Shown here: positions 1-6,571 of the stretch, one piece after another
Layout: the number at the start of each line of letters is the position of its first letter
How positions within the stretch are numbered: the first letter of the stretch is position 1
DNA from: Rikenella microfusus
Lineage (GTDB): Bacteria > Bacteroidota > Bacteroidia > Bacteroidales > SZUA-534
DNA length: 12,481 nt
Direction: 5' to 3'
NCBI GenBank assembly: GCA_020719105.1
Contig: DYQV01000052.1
Span: 1 to 12,481 of the forward strand
Program-made: the position numbers and the translations under genes
The notes under the pieces: generated by a model
Told to the model about the DNA's origin: nothing
Database searches by the model: none
The model's input: the letters and a program-made list of their open reading frames with translations, nothing else

Positions 1-833
1 TAAGCATAATCTTTAAGCTCATAATCACTGGTGCTTCGGTTTTCAAAATCAAAATACAAACTAAGTACATTACCAAATACCTTTGAATTCCGGTAGGTTA
101 AAAATATATCAGTGGCAATTTCCACTTGATACGAACCCGTGTTTGATGACATTCCAGACGTAGCTTCACCGGTTGTAGCAGCTACTACAGGCTCTTCAAC
201 ATAGGCAATGGTAGCTAAAATAGTCATTGATTTGTCGTAACACTCCTTACAAACCGATGGCACTGATTTTAATACCTTGGTGGCCTCTTTATTGTTGCCT
301 TGTTTTTGCAAGGCTGTGGCTTTTGAAATTACAAAGTCGCATTGCGAATTGTAAAATTCCAATATCTTTTCTTTGCCTTTGTCCACCATTGCTTTAAACT
401 GAGCATTGCCTGCATTTACTGTTTGCAAGCCAGCCATGTATGCTTTGGTTTCATTTTGTCCTACTCCTTTTAATTCAACGGAAGTTTCACTATATACATT
501 TCCGGTAAAGGCATCTTTTATCGATAGGCTTACTTGCATATTCAAGGCATGCATGGGAGGTGCCGTTGGTGTTAGTTCCTTTGAAAGCACATCAATTTTT
601 GCATCCATAATAAAAAATGGATTTTCGGAGTCGCCGGCTAAACCGTTTTTGGTGCAAATTTGCTTCATTTTGGTAAGCAGTAAATTTTTTGCTGCCTGAG
701 GGATTGCCTGATCGGTAACCTGAGGAGTAATGGCAATGCGTGCTCCGTCGTCAGCTTTACCGGTATTGTTTTGGGCAAAATTGGGAACTAACCAACATGC
801 CAGCATGCTCATTATAAGTATTGATTTCTTCAT
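1..833 (-). CDS. Exported protein of unknown function, C-terminus beyond window edge (CsgG/LPP20-like flavour)
   Basis: The frame is open for 277 codons from the ATG at 831-833 and runs off the left edge, so the C-terminus is missing. Residues 1-20 form a signal peptide (MKKSILIMSMLACWLVPNFA, then Q). The mature part starts with a short beta/alpha stretch (ARIAITPQVTD, residues 31-41) and a helix with two Lys. Around residues 70-140 an alternating beta pattern (FFIMDAKIDVLS, NMQVSLSIKDAFTG) is followed by GVGQNETKAYMAGLQTVN, a Gly-rich turn plus Ala/Leu helix that recalls LPP20/FlgT/CsgG-type envelope proteins. Residues 150-215 are helical with three Cys near 165-198 (CDF, VCKEC) and may form TPR-like hairpins. 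A beta-rich region resumes at about 234. It is the last visible gene of the operon, 105 nt after the DUF6175-type gene. The exported location is well supported. The fold assignment is an inference by eye and no function is known to me. Confidence 0.85.
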   Translation of the reverse strand, partial: MKKSILIMSMLACWLVPNFAQNNTGKADDGARIAITPQVTDQAIPQAAKNLLLTKMKQICTKNGLAGDSENPFFIMDAKIDVLSKELTPTAPPMHALNMQVSLSIKDAFTGNVYSETSVELKGVGQNETKAYMAGLQTVNAGNAQFKAMVDKGKEKILEFYNSQCDFVISKATALQKQGNNKEATKVLKSVPSVCKECYDKSMTILATIAYVEEPVVAATTGEATSGMSSNTGSYQVEIATDIFLTYRNSKVFGNVLSLYFDFENRSTSDYELKDYA

Positions 834-890
834 TTTGATATATTTTAGGTAATTAGTATTTGGTTAATAATTCAGCTTGTTTATTGAATA

Positions 891-924
891 CAAATGCCCC
901 CAAACTTCAATTTGATGGCATTTG
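891..924 (-). other. Intercistronic stem-loop
   Basis: An 8-bp inverted repeat, caaatgcc (891-898) with ggcatttg (917-924), encloses a 2x2 internal loop and a further 4-bp stem, caaa (901-904) with tttg (911-914), capped by a 6-nt loop. It lies in the 105-nt gap between the DUF6175-type gene and the last gene of the operon. On the minus-strand RNA it is not followed by a U-tract, so it is not a standard intrinsic terminator. It could stabilise or process the mRNA, or partly attenuate the last gene. The structure is seen in the sequence; the role is inferred. Confidence 0.4.
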
Positions 925-938
925 CATCATTTAGGTTG

Positions 939-1904
939 CTATTTTTCACCTACAATTAACCAAGCTTCACCCAAACCACGTAAGTAAACTTTACTTTCAA
1001 TTTGACAATTCTCCCGCAGGAATTTACTCAATTCATTTACAAACATACGGGTATCCTGAGCACGCATTTTACCGTTGCGTTCAATTTCCATAGCAATACG
1101 CACTTGCTCAAAGCGCATCATGGTAGCTGTTCCATCGCTTAAACTAAATCGTCCTTGAACCGTGTGTCCAGCAATCCAGTCTTCAATATGAATACTCAAC
1201 ATATCGGTGGTACCTTTTAAATCATACTCATCTTCTAACGTGATACCTGCATTGGCAAAAGTTTTAACCAGAATTTTTACTTCACGTCCATTGGCAAACA
1301 TATCAGTAAAATGAGTCATCAAGCGGCCATTGAATTCATCCATATAGCTCAATACAGCTTCTTCCAACAGGATTTCAGGTGTAGCAGCAGAACTTGGCTG
1401 ACCGGAACCGGAAGCACTGGCTACGTTTTTGCTGGTATAAGCATCCAATCCATTTAAAGTAAAAACAATATACTTTTTTGGTCCCATTTGCTTTATTTCA
1501 AAATCCAAATCCATGATGATATCAGCTTTGGCAGTACGCTTCAACACATCAATAGGCGATTCTGCAATGGCTGAACCGGAACTGGTACTGGCAATCATAC
1601 TGGCTTCGGCAGCTTCGTTGGCTAAATTTTTCATTTCTTGTTCCAAATCTTTCAATGGAAAACCACGATCGGCCATCATTCCACTCATTTTAGAGATAAC
1701 CATTCTCAAGTCGCCATCGTTTTGAAAGGCTTTTTTATAATCGGGCAACGTTTGTTGCGAACCCTGATTATCAAAGGTCATGCTGTATCCTTTCGAAATA
1801 CATAACCGATCACTGGGAACCACCATGATTGTTGGTTTCTTGGCTTGTCCAAAACTATTTAAGGCCAATGCAATAATAAATAATCCACTAATAATGCTCT
1901 TCAT
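939..1904 (-). CDS. DUF6175-type exported protein
   Basis: This 321-aa protein begins with a signal peptide (MKSIISGLFIIALALNSFGQ, residues 1-20). The text that follows (PTIMVVPSD at 24, FDNQGS at 45, DLRMVISKMSGMMADRGFPLKDLE at 65-88, ESPID at 115, KADIIMDLDFEI at 126-137, LNGLDAYT at 150, ANGREVKILVKTF at 204-216, HIEDWIAGHTVQGRF at 239-253, RGLGEAWLIVGEK at the end) matches my memory of the Bacteroidota family DUF6175. The middle, with a Gly-Leu-Asp turn and alternating strands, resembles the CsgG/LpoB/TolB-N type of periplasmic alpha/beta domain; that comparison is inferred. The gene starts 39 nt after the 178-aa gene, so it is almost certainly co-transcribed with it. There is a weak AGGAT just before the ATG. 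No catalytic residues are apparent, and a structural or assembly role in the envelope is more likely than an enzyme. The family call is from recollection, not a search. Confidence 0.88.
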   Translation of the reverse strand: MKSIISGLFIIALALNSFGQAKKPTIMVVPSDRLCISKGYSMTFDNQGSQQTLPDYKKAFQNDGDLRMVISKMSGMMADRGFPLKDLEQEMKNLANEAAEASMIASTSSGSAIAESPIDVLKRTAKADIIMDLDFEIKQMGPKKYIVFTLNGLDAYTSKNVASASGSGQPSSAATPEILLEEAVLSYMDEFNGRLMTHFTDMFANGREVKILVKTFANAGITLEDEYDLKGTTDMLSIHIEDWIAGHTVQGRFSLSDGTATMMRFEQVRIAMEIERNGKMRAQDTRMFVNELSKFLRENCQIESKVYLRGLGEAWLIVGEK

Positions 1905-1943
1905 ATCCTAAATTTTTAAAATCAATAAATAATTAACAATGGG

Positions 1944-2480
1944 TTAGAAACCAGCGTCCAATTTGCGGGCAATACCTTCTTTTTCTAAATCCTTACGCAA
2001 TTCATCAAAAGCAATGGAAAGGACCACACCTACTTTGTATGTTTTTTTGTTCACTTTAATGCGGTCTTCGCCCGAAGGAGGTGCATCGGTACTTAAATTC
2101 ACATACTGTAAATACTTGCCCCCCGGTGCAAAAAATGTTTCAAAAAATGCCATGTTCTTTTCAGCGGCATCGCTATCGGTAACAATGGGTGGTGTTTTTG
2201 CGGCAGCTCCGTTCGATGCAGGAGGAAAACCTCTGAAAATAGCACAGGCTATTCCCAATTCCTTTGCATTACGGGTAGCCTCTTCGGGATCCGGGCCATA
2301 ACCCCACACTTTTACCAACTTGGTGCCATCAACACCAACTGCTACAGTCGCTACTTCGTAATTATACTGACTGTTGTATTCCATCTTGCGCACCTTGTTC
2401 TTGCTTTGCGCTTGGCTTGTAGTAGAAGCCATAAAAATTAAGGCAAGTACCATTGCAAAAATCTGTGTTACTCTTTTCAT
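1944..2480 (-). CDS. Small exported LPP20/FlgT-like protein, function unknown
   Basis: A 178-aa protein with a clear signal peptide (MKRVTQIFAMVLALIFMAST, cleavage probably after SQA at residues 22-24). The mature domain shows a beta strand, then VWGYGPDPEEATRNAKELGIACAIFRGF (58-85), where a Gly-rich turn leads into an Ala-rich helix. Next come a helix with FFETFFAPGGKYLQYV (112-127) and a strand/helix pair, YKVGVVLSIAFDELRKDLEKEGI (148-170). This order (turn, Ala helix, tail strand ending in a Leu-rich helix) is that of LPP20 and FlgT N-terminal domains, which occur in outer-membrane-associated assemblies. The likeness is by eye only. There is no lipobox Cys, so it should be a soluble periplasmic protein. 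The gene starts 34 nt after the barrel gene and 39 nt before the DUF6175-type gene, with no promoter or terminator visible in either gap, so the three probably form one transcript. Confidence 0.88.
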   Translation of the reverse strand: MKRVTQIFAMVLALIFMASTTSQAQSKNKVRKMEYNSQYNYEVATVAVGVDGTKLVKVWGYGPDPEEATRNAKELGIACAIFRGFPPASNGAAAKTPPIVTDSDAAEKNMAFFETFFAPGGKYLQYVNLSTDAPPSGEDRIKVNKKTYKVGVVLSIAFDELRKDLEKEGIARKLDAGF

Positions 2481-2514
2481 TTTATTTCTATATTTATAAT
2501 TAATTTAAAAAAGG

Positions 2515-4242
2515 TTAAAACTCAATCCGTAAACCCGCATCAAACGACATTCCTTGCCTGTTTTTAAAATAATAGGTGTATTCATTCCCCCAAGTCTCTT
2601 TGCCATCCTTATCCACAGCTTCACCTATTAAAGTATAAAAATTTACCCCACCTACCAATTGCATCCAATGAGTTATATTGACAGAGCCAAATGCTCCATA
2701 ATTGATAAAATAGGTTCCAATGGAGGTACCATCTTCTAAACCATTATTGTCAACCCAATCAGTGTTTGTTGCATCTTCAATGCCATAGGAGATGAATGGT
2801 GAAAATGAAAAGCTGCGTCCAAAATACCAACCTTTTGAAAGACCCACTTGCAAGCGGGTAAAATTCATATCATAGTCACCAAAATCTTTGTATTCTTTTA
2901 TTTCAAAATGAACCGTTCCAAAAACTTTCCACTGAACCAATCCCAAATCAATTATTCTTCCAGTCATAGCTCCAATATTAGCCTCAGCTTTTAAATACCC
3001 ACCACCCATTTCACCAAATGAAGTTCCACCAGATATTCCAAGTCCAAAATCGTTGCGCTGTTGCATCAACATTCCTTCCATCAGTCCAGATCCGGCCACT
3101 TGATAGAAGGTTGAGAATTTGTCCGATTGTCCTGTGGCTACTGCCATATTATCGACCACTTTTTTAGTCCGCACTACCCCTTTACGTTTGGCAACAGTTT
3201 CTCCCTTTCTGTTTTGTTCAAACTCCAAAACAAAAAAACGCTGTTCAGTATATAATCCTTCTTTCTTGCCAATTTTTGCTTTCAACGGGCTTGTACCATA
3301 CAAGGGAGATTTGACTCTGAATTCCTCCCTTTTACGCTCAATTTCGAATACCACATTGGTTATTCCTGTATTTATCATCTTTTGAAACAGTTGGTCGCGG
3401 GTAAGTTGCACCGGTGGAGCCAAAATCTCTCCCTGATTATACTGGGAGCCATCCGCAGTTCCATATACTTCAATAATTGAAACCAAAGGGAATCGGGTTT
3501 GATTGAATTTTGCTTTTTTTGCAGCTTTAACTTCAGGGCTGTCGTCCTCATAAATCCAAATATCATTATAGAAGACATTCATAACCGAATCGTTGAAATT
3601 CATTTTATATAAATAGGCTTTTACCTCACCTTCCCAACCATTCGTTCTTCTTTTTACGGGTTTAAACTCTGTTTTATTACTTTCAGCATATATTTTTGCG
3701 GCAGCATCCTGCTTATCGTATTTTTTTTGTACATCCTGAATGTTTGAAAATTCAAGAACCATAACATAGCTATTATTTATTAGCGATTCCCCGGCATCTT
3801 TAAGTTTAGCCAATCCAATTTTACTGGCCGAAGCTTTAACTACCTCATCGTCAGTGGCATTGTACATTCCCCGTTGATGAATGACCGACATATCAAACTC
3901 GCCACTCTCTTTACGCAAAAACCATTTGGATAAAATATCGTTTGGAATTCCTTGAGTAATTAACGATTTGTTGATAGCAGAATTATTGGAAGCCGAACTC
4001 AAATATCTTTTTTGAAGCAGGTTATCATCGAACTTAGCGGGTACAATTATACCCGAAGTCGCATTTTTTAAATCCTGAATGTATTCTGAATTGTTATCAA
4101 GTATAATGGCTGTAATGGCAATACGGTTGTATTTTGTAGCTATTTCACTGGTTTTAGAGCCAGTAGTTGTACTATCTTGCGATAATCCCCAAAAATTAAT
4201 TAATATTAAAAAAGTAGTTAAGCTGAGAATAAAATACTTCAT
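2515..4242 (-). CDS. Exported protein with C-terminal outer-membrane beta-barrel, paralogue of the 437-aa upstream protein
   Basis: This 575-aa protein has a signal peptide (residues 1-21, ending WGLSQ). Residues 35-395 are a periplasmic region that is plainly paralogous to the protein at 4849-6162. Matches include LSKWFLRKESGEFDM with VAKWFSRDENGAFKM, LKDAGESLINNSYVMV with LKDAGEELISNTFIVV, YKMNFNDSVMNVFYNDIWI with YQLNWNEDVANNFYMNLWM, and KSPLYGTSPLKAKIGKKEG with KTPIYSTNPVIAKIGMKEG. They also share a GLMEGMLMQQ/NVMSGMLLRQ motif. Where the paralogue ends, this protein continues for about 180 residues of alternating, aromatic-rich strands. It ends in FDAGLRIEF with a terminal Phe, as expected of an outer-membrane barrel of about 8-10 strands. 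It is first in a four-gene operon and has its own promoter at 4272-4305. I know of no name for the family; I infer that it anchors a periplasmic complex in the outer membrane. Confidence 0.92.
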   Translation of the reverse strand: MKYFILSLTTFLILINFWGLSQDSTTTGSKTSEIATKYNRIAITAIILDNNSEYIQDLKNATSGIIVPAKFDDNLLQKRYLSSASNNSAINKSLITQGIPNDILSKWFLRKESGEFDMSVIHQRGMYNATDDEVVKASASKIGLAKLKDAGESLINNSYVMVLEFSNIQDVQKKYDKQDAAAKIYAESNKTEFKPVKRRTNGWEGEVKAYLYKMNFNDSVMNVFYNDIWIYEDDSPEVKAAKKAKFNQTRFPLVSIIEVYGTADGSQYNQGEILAPPVQLTRDQLFQKMINTGITNVVFEIERKREEFRVKSPLYGTSPLKAKIGKKEGLYTEQRFFVLEFEQNRKGETVAKRKGVVRTKKVVDNMAVATGQSDKFSTFYQVAGSGLMEGMLMQQRNDFGLGISGGTSFGEMGGGYLKAEANIGAMTGRIIDLGLVQWKVFGTVHFEIKEYKDFGDYDMNFTRLQVGLSKGWYFGRSFSFSPFISYGIEDATNTDWVDNNGLEDGTSIGTYFINYGAFGSVNITHWMQLVGGVNFYTLIGEAVDKDGKETWGNEYTYYFKNRQGMSFDAGLRIEF

Positions 4243-4271
4243 AAAAGTTACTAGTTAATTTTTTTCAGTTT

Positions 4272-4305
4272 CAAATATACAAAATATGTTTACTTCATAA
4301 TCAAA
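4272..4305 (-). promoter_or_regulatory. Bacteroidota-type promoter for the four-gene exported-protein operon
   Basis: On the minus strand a -33 TTTG (complement of caaa at 4302-4305) lies 22 bp upstream of a perfect -7 TATATTTG (complement of 4272-4279). This fits the TTTG/TAnnTTTG consensus of the phylum's primary sigma factor, with spacing at the long end. Transcription would begin near 4265, leaving a leader of about 20-25 nt before the ATG at 4242. Position and match agree well with it driving the barrel gene and the three genes behind it. Confidence 0.6.
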
Positions 4306-4484
4306 CATTAGTTAACTTTTCATTAATTGAAGTTTATTTGAATAAATATTCCGGCCAGTAATAATAGATAATTCAGCACTTTTTCAACTATAATTCATGG
4401 CATTACGCAGCAAATAAATTGATCTAACTCAATTTAAACGAGATAAAGATCATCAAAAATTATAGTGTGATCCATACACTTTAA

Positions 4485-4516
4485 TTTGTAGGTATGAATA
4501 ATACACTCTATATTTG
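4485..4516 (+). promoter_or_regulatory. Plus-strand promoter opposing all genes in the window
   Basis: TTTG at 4485-4488, exactly 20 bp, then TATATTTG at 4509-4516. This is a full match to the Bacteroidota TTTG/TAnnTTTG promoter with ideal spacing. It points rightward into the inverted-repeat region, where there is no plus-strand gene, so its product would be a non-coding RNA starting near 4521-4523. AT-rich DNA yields chance matches, but two boxes at the right distance, directly before a structured segment, make this a good candidate. Confidence 0.5.
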
Positions 4517-4521
4517 TTACA

Positions 4522-4757
4522 ACAAAAAGGTTATAGTTCTTTGAATGCTTGTTGTAGGGACTCTTCTAAACTGTTGACTATAACCTCTCCTCTTTTAGGG
4601 CTACAGTAATTTTTTTTCATGGGTTAATTAATTTGGTTGAATAATATTGGACAAACGCCCTACAACAAGCATTTTTCTTTCCAAACCCACAATCAAAAAA
4701 AAATCAGTTTAATAAATACAAATTTTTGTTCACATTCAAGAGTTGTGAATTTTTATT
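4522..4757 (+). ncRNA. Candidate structured small RNA
   Basis: The start is set by the promoter at 4485-4516. The predicted RNA contains ggttatagt (4529-4537) pairing with actataacc (4577-4585), 9 bp. It also contains aatgcttgttgtaggg (4544-4559) pairing with ccctacaacaagcatt (4658-4673), 16 bp. Because the two pairs interleave, they are either a pseudoknot or mutually exclusive folds. The downstream arm is followed by tttctttcc, and a second hairpin, ttcaca/tgtgaa (4729-4734/4744-4749), runs into tttttattt, so the end could be near 4680 or near 4757. I do not recognise a known RNA family, and a rod-like 6S RNA fold is not evident. The element may instead be a miniature transposon (see the repeat at 4537-4680). 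Confidence 0.35.
4537..4680. repeat. MITE-like element: 16-bp terminal inverted repeats framed by a 6-bp direct repeat
   Basis: Perfect 16-bp inverted repeats at 4544-4559 and 4658-4673 extend by one G:T pair to 4543 and 4674. Immediately outside them is the same hexamer, ttcttt, at 4537-4542 and 4675-4680, which looks like a target-site duplication around a 132-bp insertion. The hexamer is low in complexity, so coincidence is possible. Inside, the minus strand has a 29-codon ORF, ATG at 4618-4620 to TAA at 4531-4533, reading MKKNYCSPKRGEVIVNSLEE and then SLQQAFKEL; it could be a fossil fragment or chance. No transposase gene is present, so mobilisation would need one elsewhere in the genome. 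Confidence 0.4.
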
Positions 4758-4794
4758 TGTGTAGCCATTAATAAATGCTACCGGATTTAAAAGC

Positions 4795-4822
4795 AAAAAA
4801 GCCAGAGCAAGATGCTCTGGCT
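4795..4822 (-). terminator. Intrinsic terminator of the 437-aa gene
   Basis: gccagagca (4801-4809) pairs with tgctctggc (4813-4821) around a 3-nt loop, with one more A:T pair (4800:4822). In the minus-strand RNA the GC-rich stem is followed by six U (4795-4800). It lies 26 nt beyond the stop codon at 4849, the expected place. It shows that the 437-aa gene is a separate transcript from the barrel gene operon. Confidence 0.88.
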
Positions 4823-4848
4823 ATCATTTTAAATACACTTCATTTTGC

Positions 4849-6162
4849 TTATTTTATCTGACGTAACAACATACCAGACATTACGTTCTTTCCTCCTCCT
4901 TTAAAATGGGTACCTTCCAATTCTACCTTGCCTACTTCTTCTTCAGTGGTTGCAGCATCGGGTACTCCCATACTAAACCGGTTATCCCAAATCATACCTT
5001 TTTCGGCTTTAACTTCCCCCACTTTTGCATATTTGGTAACTCCGGCTTTAGCGTCGAATACCATTTCCAGTACTTCAAATTTATCGCTTGGTTCCACACC
5101 TTCTTTCATCCCAATTTTTGCAATAACCGGATTGGTTGAGTATATGGGTGTCTTGGTTTTAAATACATCAAATCCTTTTTGAAGTTTGGTATATGTTTTA
5201 TCAATGTTACGCACAGTAGCTTGCTGAATAATAGCTTCTGTTTCTTTTCCAATAGCCACCAAAATAACCGATTTCGCTTTTTCAAAACCTACGTATTTCA
5301 TTGTAAACATGGTGGTTGTATCAAACATCATTTTTTTATTCGGATCAAGTGAGGTTGAATCCATCCAAAGATTCATGTAAAAATTGTTAGCAACATCCTC
5401 ATTCCAATTCAACTGATATAAATAAGAAATGGTCCAAACCGAGTATCCATCCTTTGAAATTTTATAAGCAGCATCAGCAGCTGTTTCAACAGCCATACGA
5501 GTAAATGAATTACTGATTTGCGATGCCCCTAAATAAGCGACTTCTTTAACAGCCCGAGCAATGGGTTCGTTTTCAACAAAACTCATTTTATTAACTACAA
5601 TAAATGTATTGCTAATAAGTTCCTCGCCGGCATCTTTTAAAGCTGCCAATCCGCGAATACCTTTTTGAGCCATTTGAGCGGCCATTTCAGTTGCATCATA
5701 GGAACCCCGCTCATGAATAAGATCCATTTTAAAGGCTCCATTTTCATCTCTGCTAAACCATTTGGCTACAATTTGGTTGGCTATTTTATTACGCTGAAAA
5801 TAGGTCTCAATGGCCTGTGTCTGTAATTTTTCCCTTTTGGAGTCTTTTGACTTATCATCACCTGTTTTAGCAGTTGCTGTATCACTCAATGCAGCTTGTT
5901 CTTCAGGTGTAAGCTGAACATAATCGATAAGTCGGATAACCGAACCCGGTAATTTATGGTCGTTATATTTTTCAGGAAATGGAGCCATATTATAAGCTTT
6001 CATTACCATATCTTTGTTTAAAAAATCGCCGGTTTCAAGCAAAATGGAATGCAAGGAACTTCTACGGTAAATTGATTCTGCTTTTGTACTCTTTTCCTGA
6101 GCAAGAATGGGTAGTGCACTCCATAATACCAATACTGATAGCACAAGTAAGTTTTTTTTCAT
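4849..6162 (-). CDS. Exported protein of unknown function, barrel-less paralogue of the 575-aa protein
   Basis: I take the ATG at 6160-6162, which gives 437 aa with a textbook signal peptide (MKKNLLVLSVLVLWSALPIL, then AQ). The frame is open back to an ATG at 6297, but that would put 45 atypical residues before the signal peptide and would start upstream of the nearest promoter candidate. Residues 131-195 (VAKWFSRDENGAFKMDLIHE onwards), 249-267, 332-368 and 426-435 align with the 575-aa protein encoded downstream. The protein stops two residues after the shared NVMSGMLLRQ motif, so it is the same periplasmic module without the barrel. Residues 80-118 are a charged, Ala/Thr/Lys-rich insert. 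It has its own terminator at 4795-4822. It probably works in the same envelope process as the operon behind it; the paralogy is seen directly and the function is inferred. Confidence 0.9.
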   Translation of the reverse strand: MKKNLLVLSVLVLWSALPILAQEKSTKAESIYRRSSLHSILLETGDFLNKDMVMKAYNMAPFPEKYNDHKLPGSVIRLIDYVQLTPEEQAALSDTATAKTGDDKSKDSKREKLQTQAIETYFQRNKIANQIVAKWFSRDENGAFKMDLIHERGSYDATEMAAQMAQKGIRGLAALKDAGEELISNTFIVVNKMSFVENEPIARAVKEVAYLGASQISNSFTRMAVETAADAAYKISKDGYSVWTISYLYQLNWNEDVANNFYMNLWMDSTSLDPNKKMMFDTTTMFTMKYVGFEKAKSVILVAIGKETEAIIQQATVRNIDKTYTKLQKGFDVFKTKTPIYSTNPVIAKIGMKEGVEPSDKFEVLEMVFDAKAGVTKYAKVGEVKAEKGMIWDNRFSMGVPDAATTEEEVGKVELEGTHFKGGGKNVMSGMLLRQIK

Positions 6163-6251
6163 AAGCCGATTAGTTATTAGTTTTTGATTATAAATTTGAA
6201 CCCAATTTACAACTATTTTTATTTTTAAAGCACATGCACTGGAATAAAATG

Positions 6252-6283
6252 CAAAAGTTTTAATAACCAGAATAATACCCAAA
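6252..6283 (-). promoter_or_regulatory. Near-consensus promoter for the 437-aa gene
   Basis: On the minus strand TTTG (complement of 6280-6283) lies 20 bp upstream of AACTTTTG (complement of 6252-6259), one mismatch from TAnnTTTG. It would give a leader of roughly 80 nt before the ATG at 6162. It also lies downstream of the alternative ATG at 6297, which supports the shorter gene model. Only the spacing and match support it. Confidence 0.4.
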
Positions 6284-6335
6284 TTGAGCGATTCCACCCA
6301 ATAGAACGTGAAAAACCCTATAAATTTTTCATTCT

Positions 6336-6500
6336 TTGTCCTTTTGCTTGACCAAAAGGACCAAAAGTCAAGCGAAATTTCCGAATTTAGATAATTCTAT
6401 AATTTCTCCGATTTACCTTCCGGTGATAAAGAGCATTTGTTGTTTTCCAAATGAAAAATCATCTATTCAAGAATTATCTAAATTCCACACCAAATTTCGC
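6336..6500. repeat. Palindromic repeat element, probably a dispersed intergenic repeat
   Basis: Three nested or adjacent inverted repeats are present. tccttttg (6339-6346) and caaaagga (6353-6360) form a hairpin with a 6-nt loop. gcttgac (6346-6352) pairs alternatively with gtcaagc (6367-6373). A long stem pairs gcgaaattt (6372-6380) with aaatttcgc (6492-6500) and, after a small asymmetric bulge, a perfect 16-bp arm, gaatttagataattct (6383-6398), with its complement at 6470-6485 around a 71-nt loop. The stretch around 6336-6373 resembles short repeats I remember from intergenic regions of Bacteroidota genomes, but I cannot verify copy number. If transcription starts at 6572-6604 this structure would be in the leader of the 437-aa gene. 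Confidence 0.5.
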
Positions 6501-6571
6501 CTGCCCACCGCACCGATAAAGTTAAACGGGGTGCTAAAGCTTTAAAAACTGGTAACAGTAAATATGAATCT

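Larger units (their letters stand above)
4243..4848. other. 606-bp intergenic region between the paralogous genes
   Basis: No gene of normal size is seen here on either strand. The region holds the minus-strand promoter at 4272-4305, a plus-strand promoter at 4485-4516, the inverted-repeat element at 4537-4680, a weak plus-strand hairpin plus T-run at 4729-4757, and the terminator of the 437-aa gene at 4795-4822. The stretch 4306-4484 is AT-rich; I see only short, unremarkable repeats in it (for example agtgt/acact near 4465-4480). Confidence 0.7.

Noticed and set aside
406..699. Plus-strand ORF of 97 aa near the left edge
   Set aside because: It is antisense to the open 277-codon frame that has a signal peptide and sensible protein composition.
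3375..3578. Minus-strand ORF of 67 aa within the barrel gene
   Set aside because: Shadow frame inside a well-supported gene with continuous homology to its paralogue, so no frameshift is indicated.
4531..4620. 29-codon minus-strand ORF as a real small-protein gene
   Set aside because: It has no ribosome binding site or minus-strand promoter, and it runs through both inverted repeats, so its sequence is explained by the repeat or RNA structure. Kept only as a note on that element.
6163..6297. Longer start for the 437-aa protein at 6297
   Set aside because: The extra 45 residues come before a perfect signal peptide, and the nearest promoter candidate lies inside the extension.
6336..6545. Plus-strand ORF of 69 aa in the gap upstream of the 437-aa gene
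   Set aside because: It is made of the palindromic repeat read as codons, with no signal peptide, no domain and no promoter.
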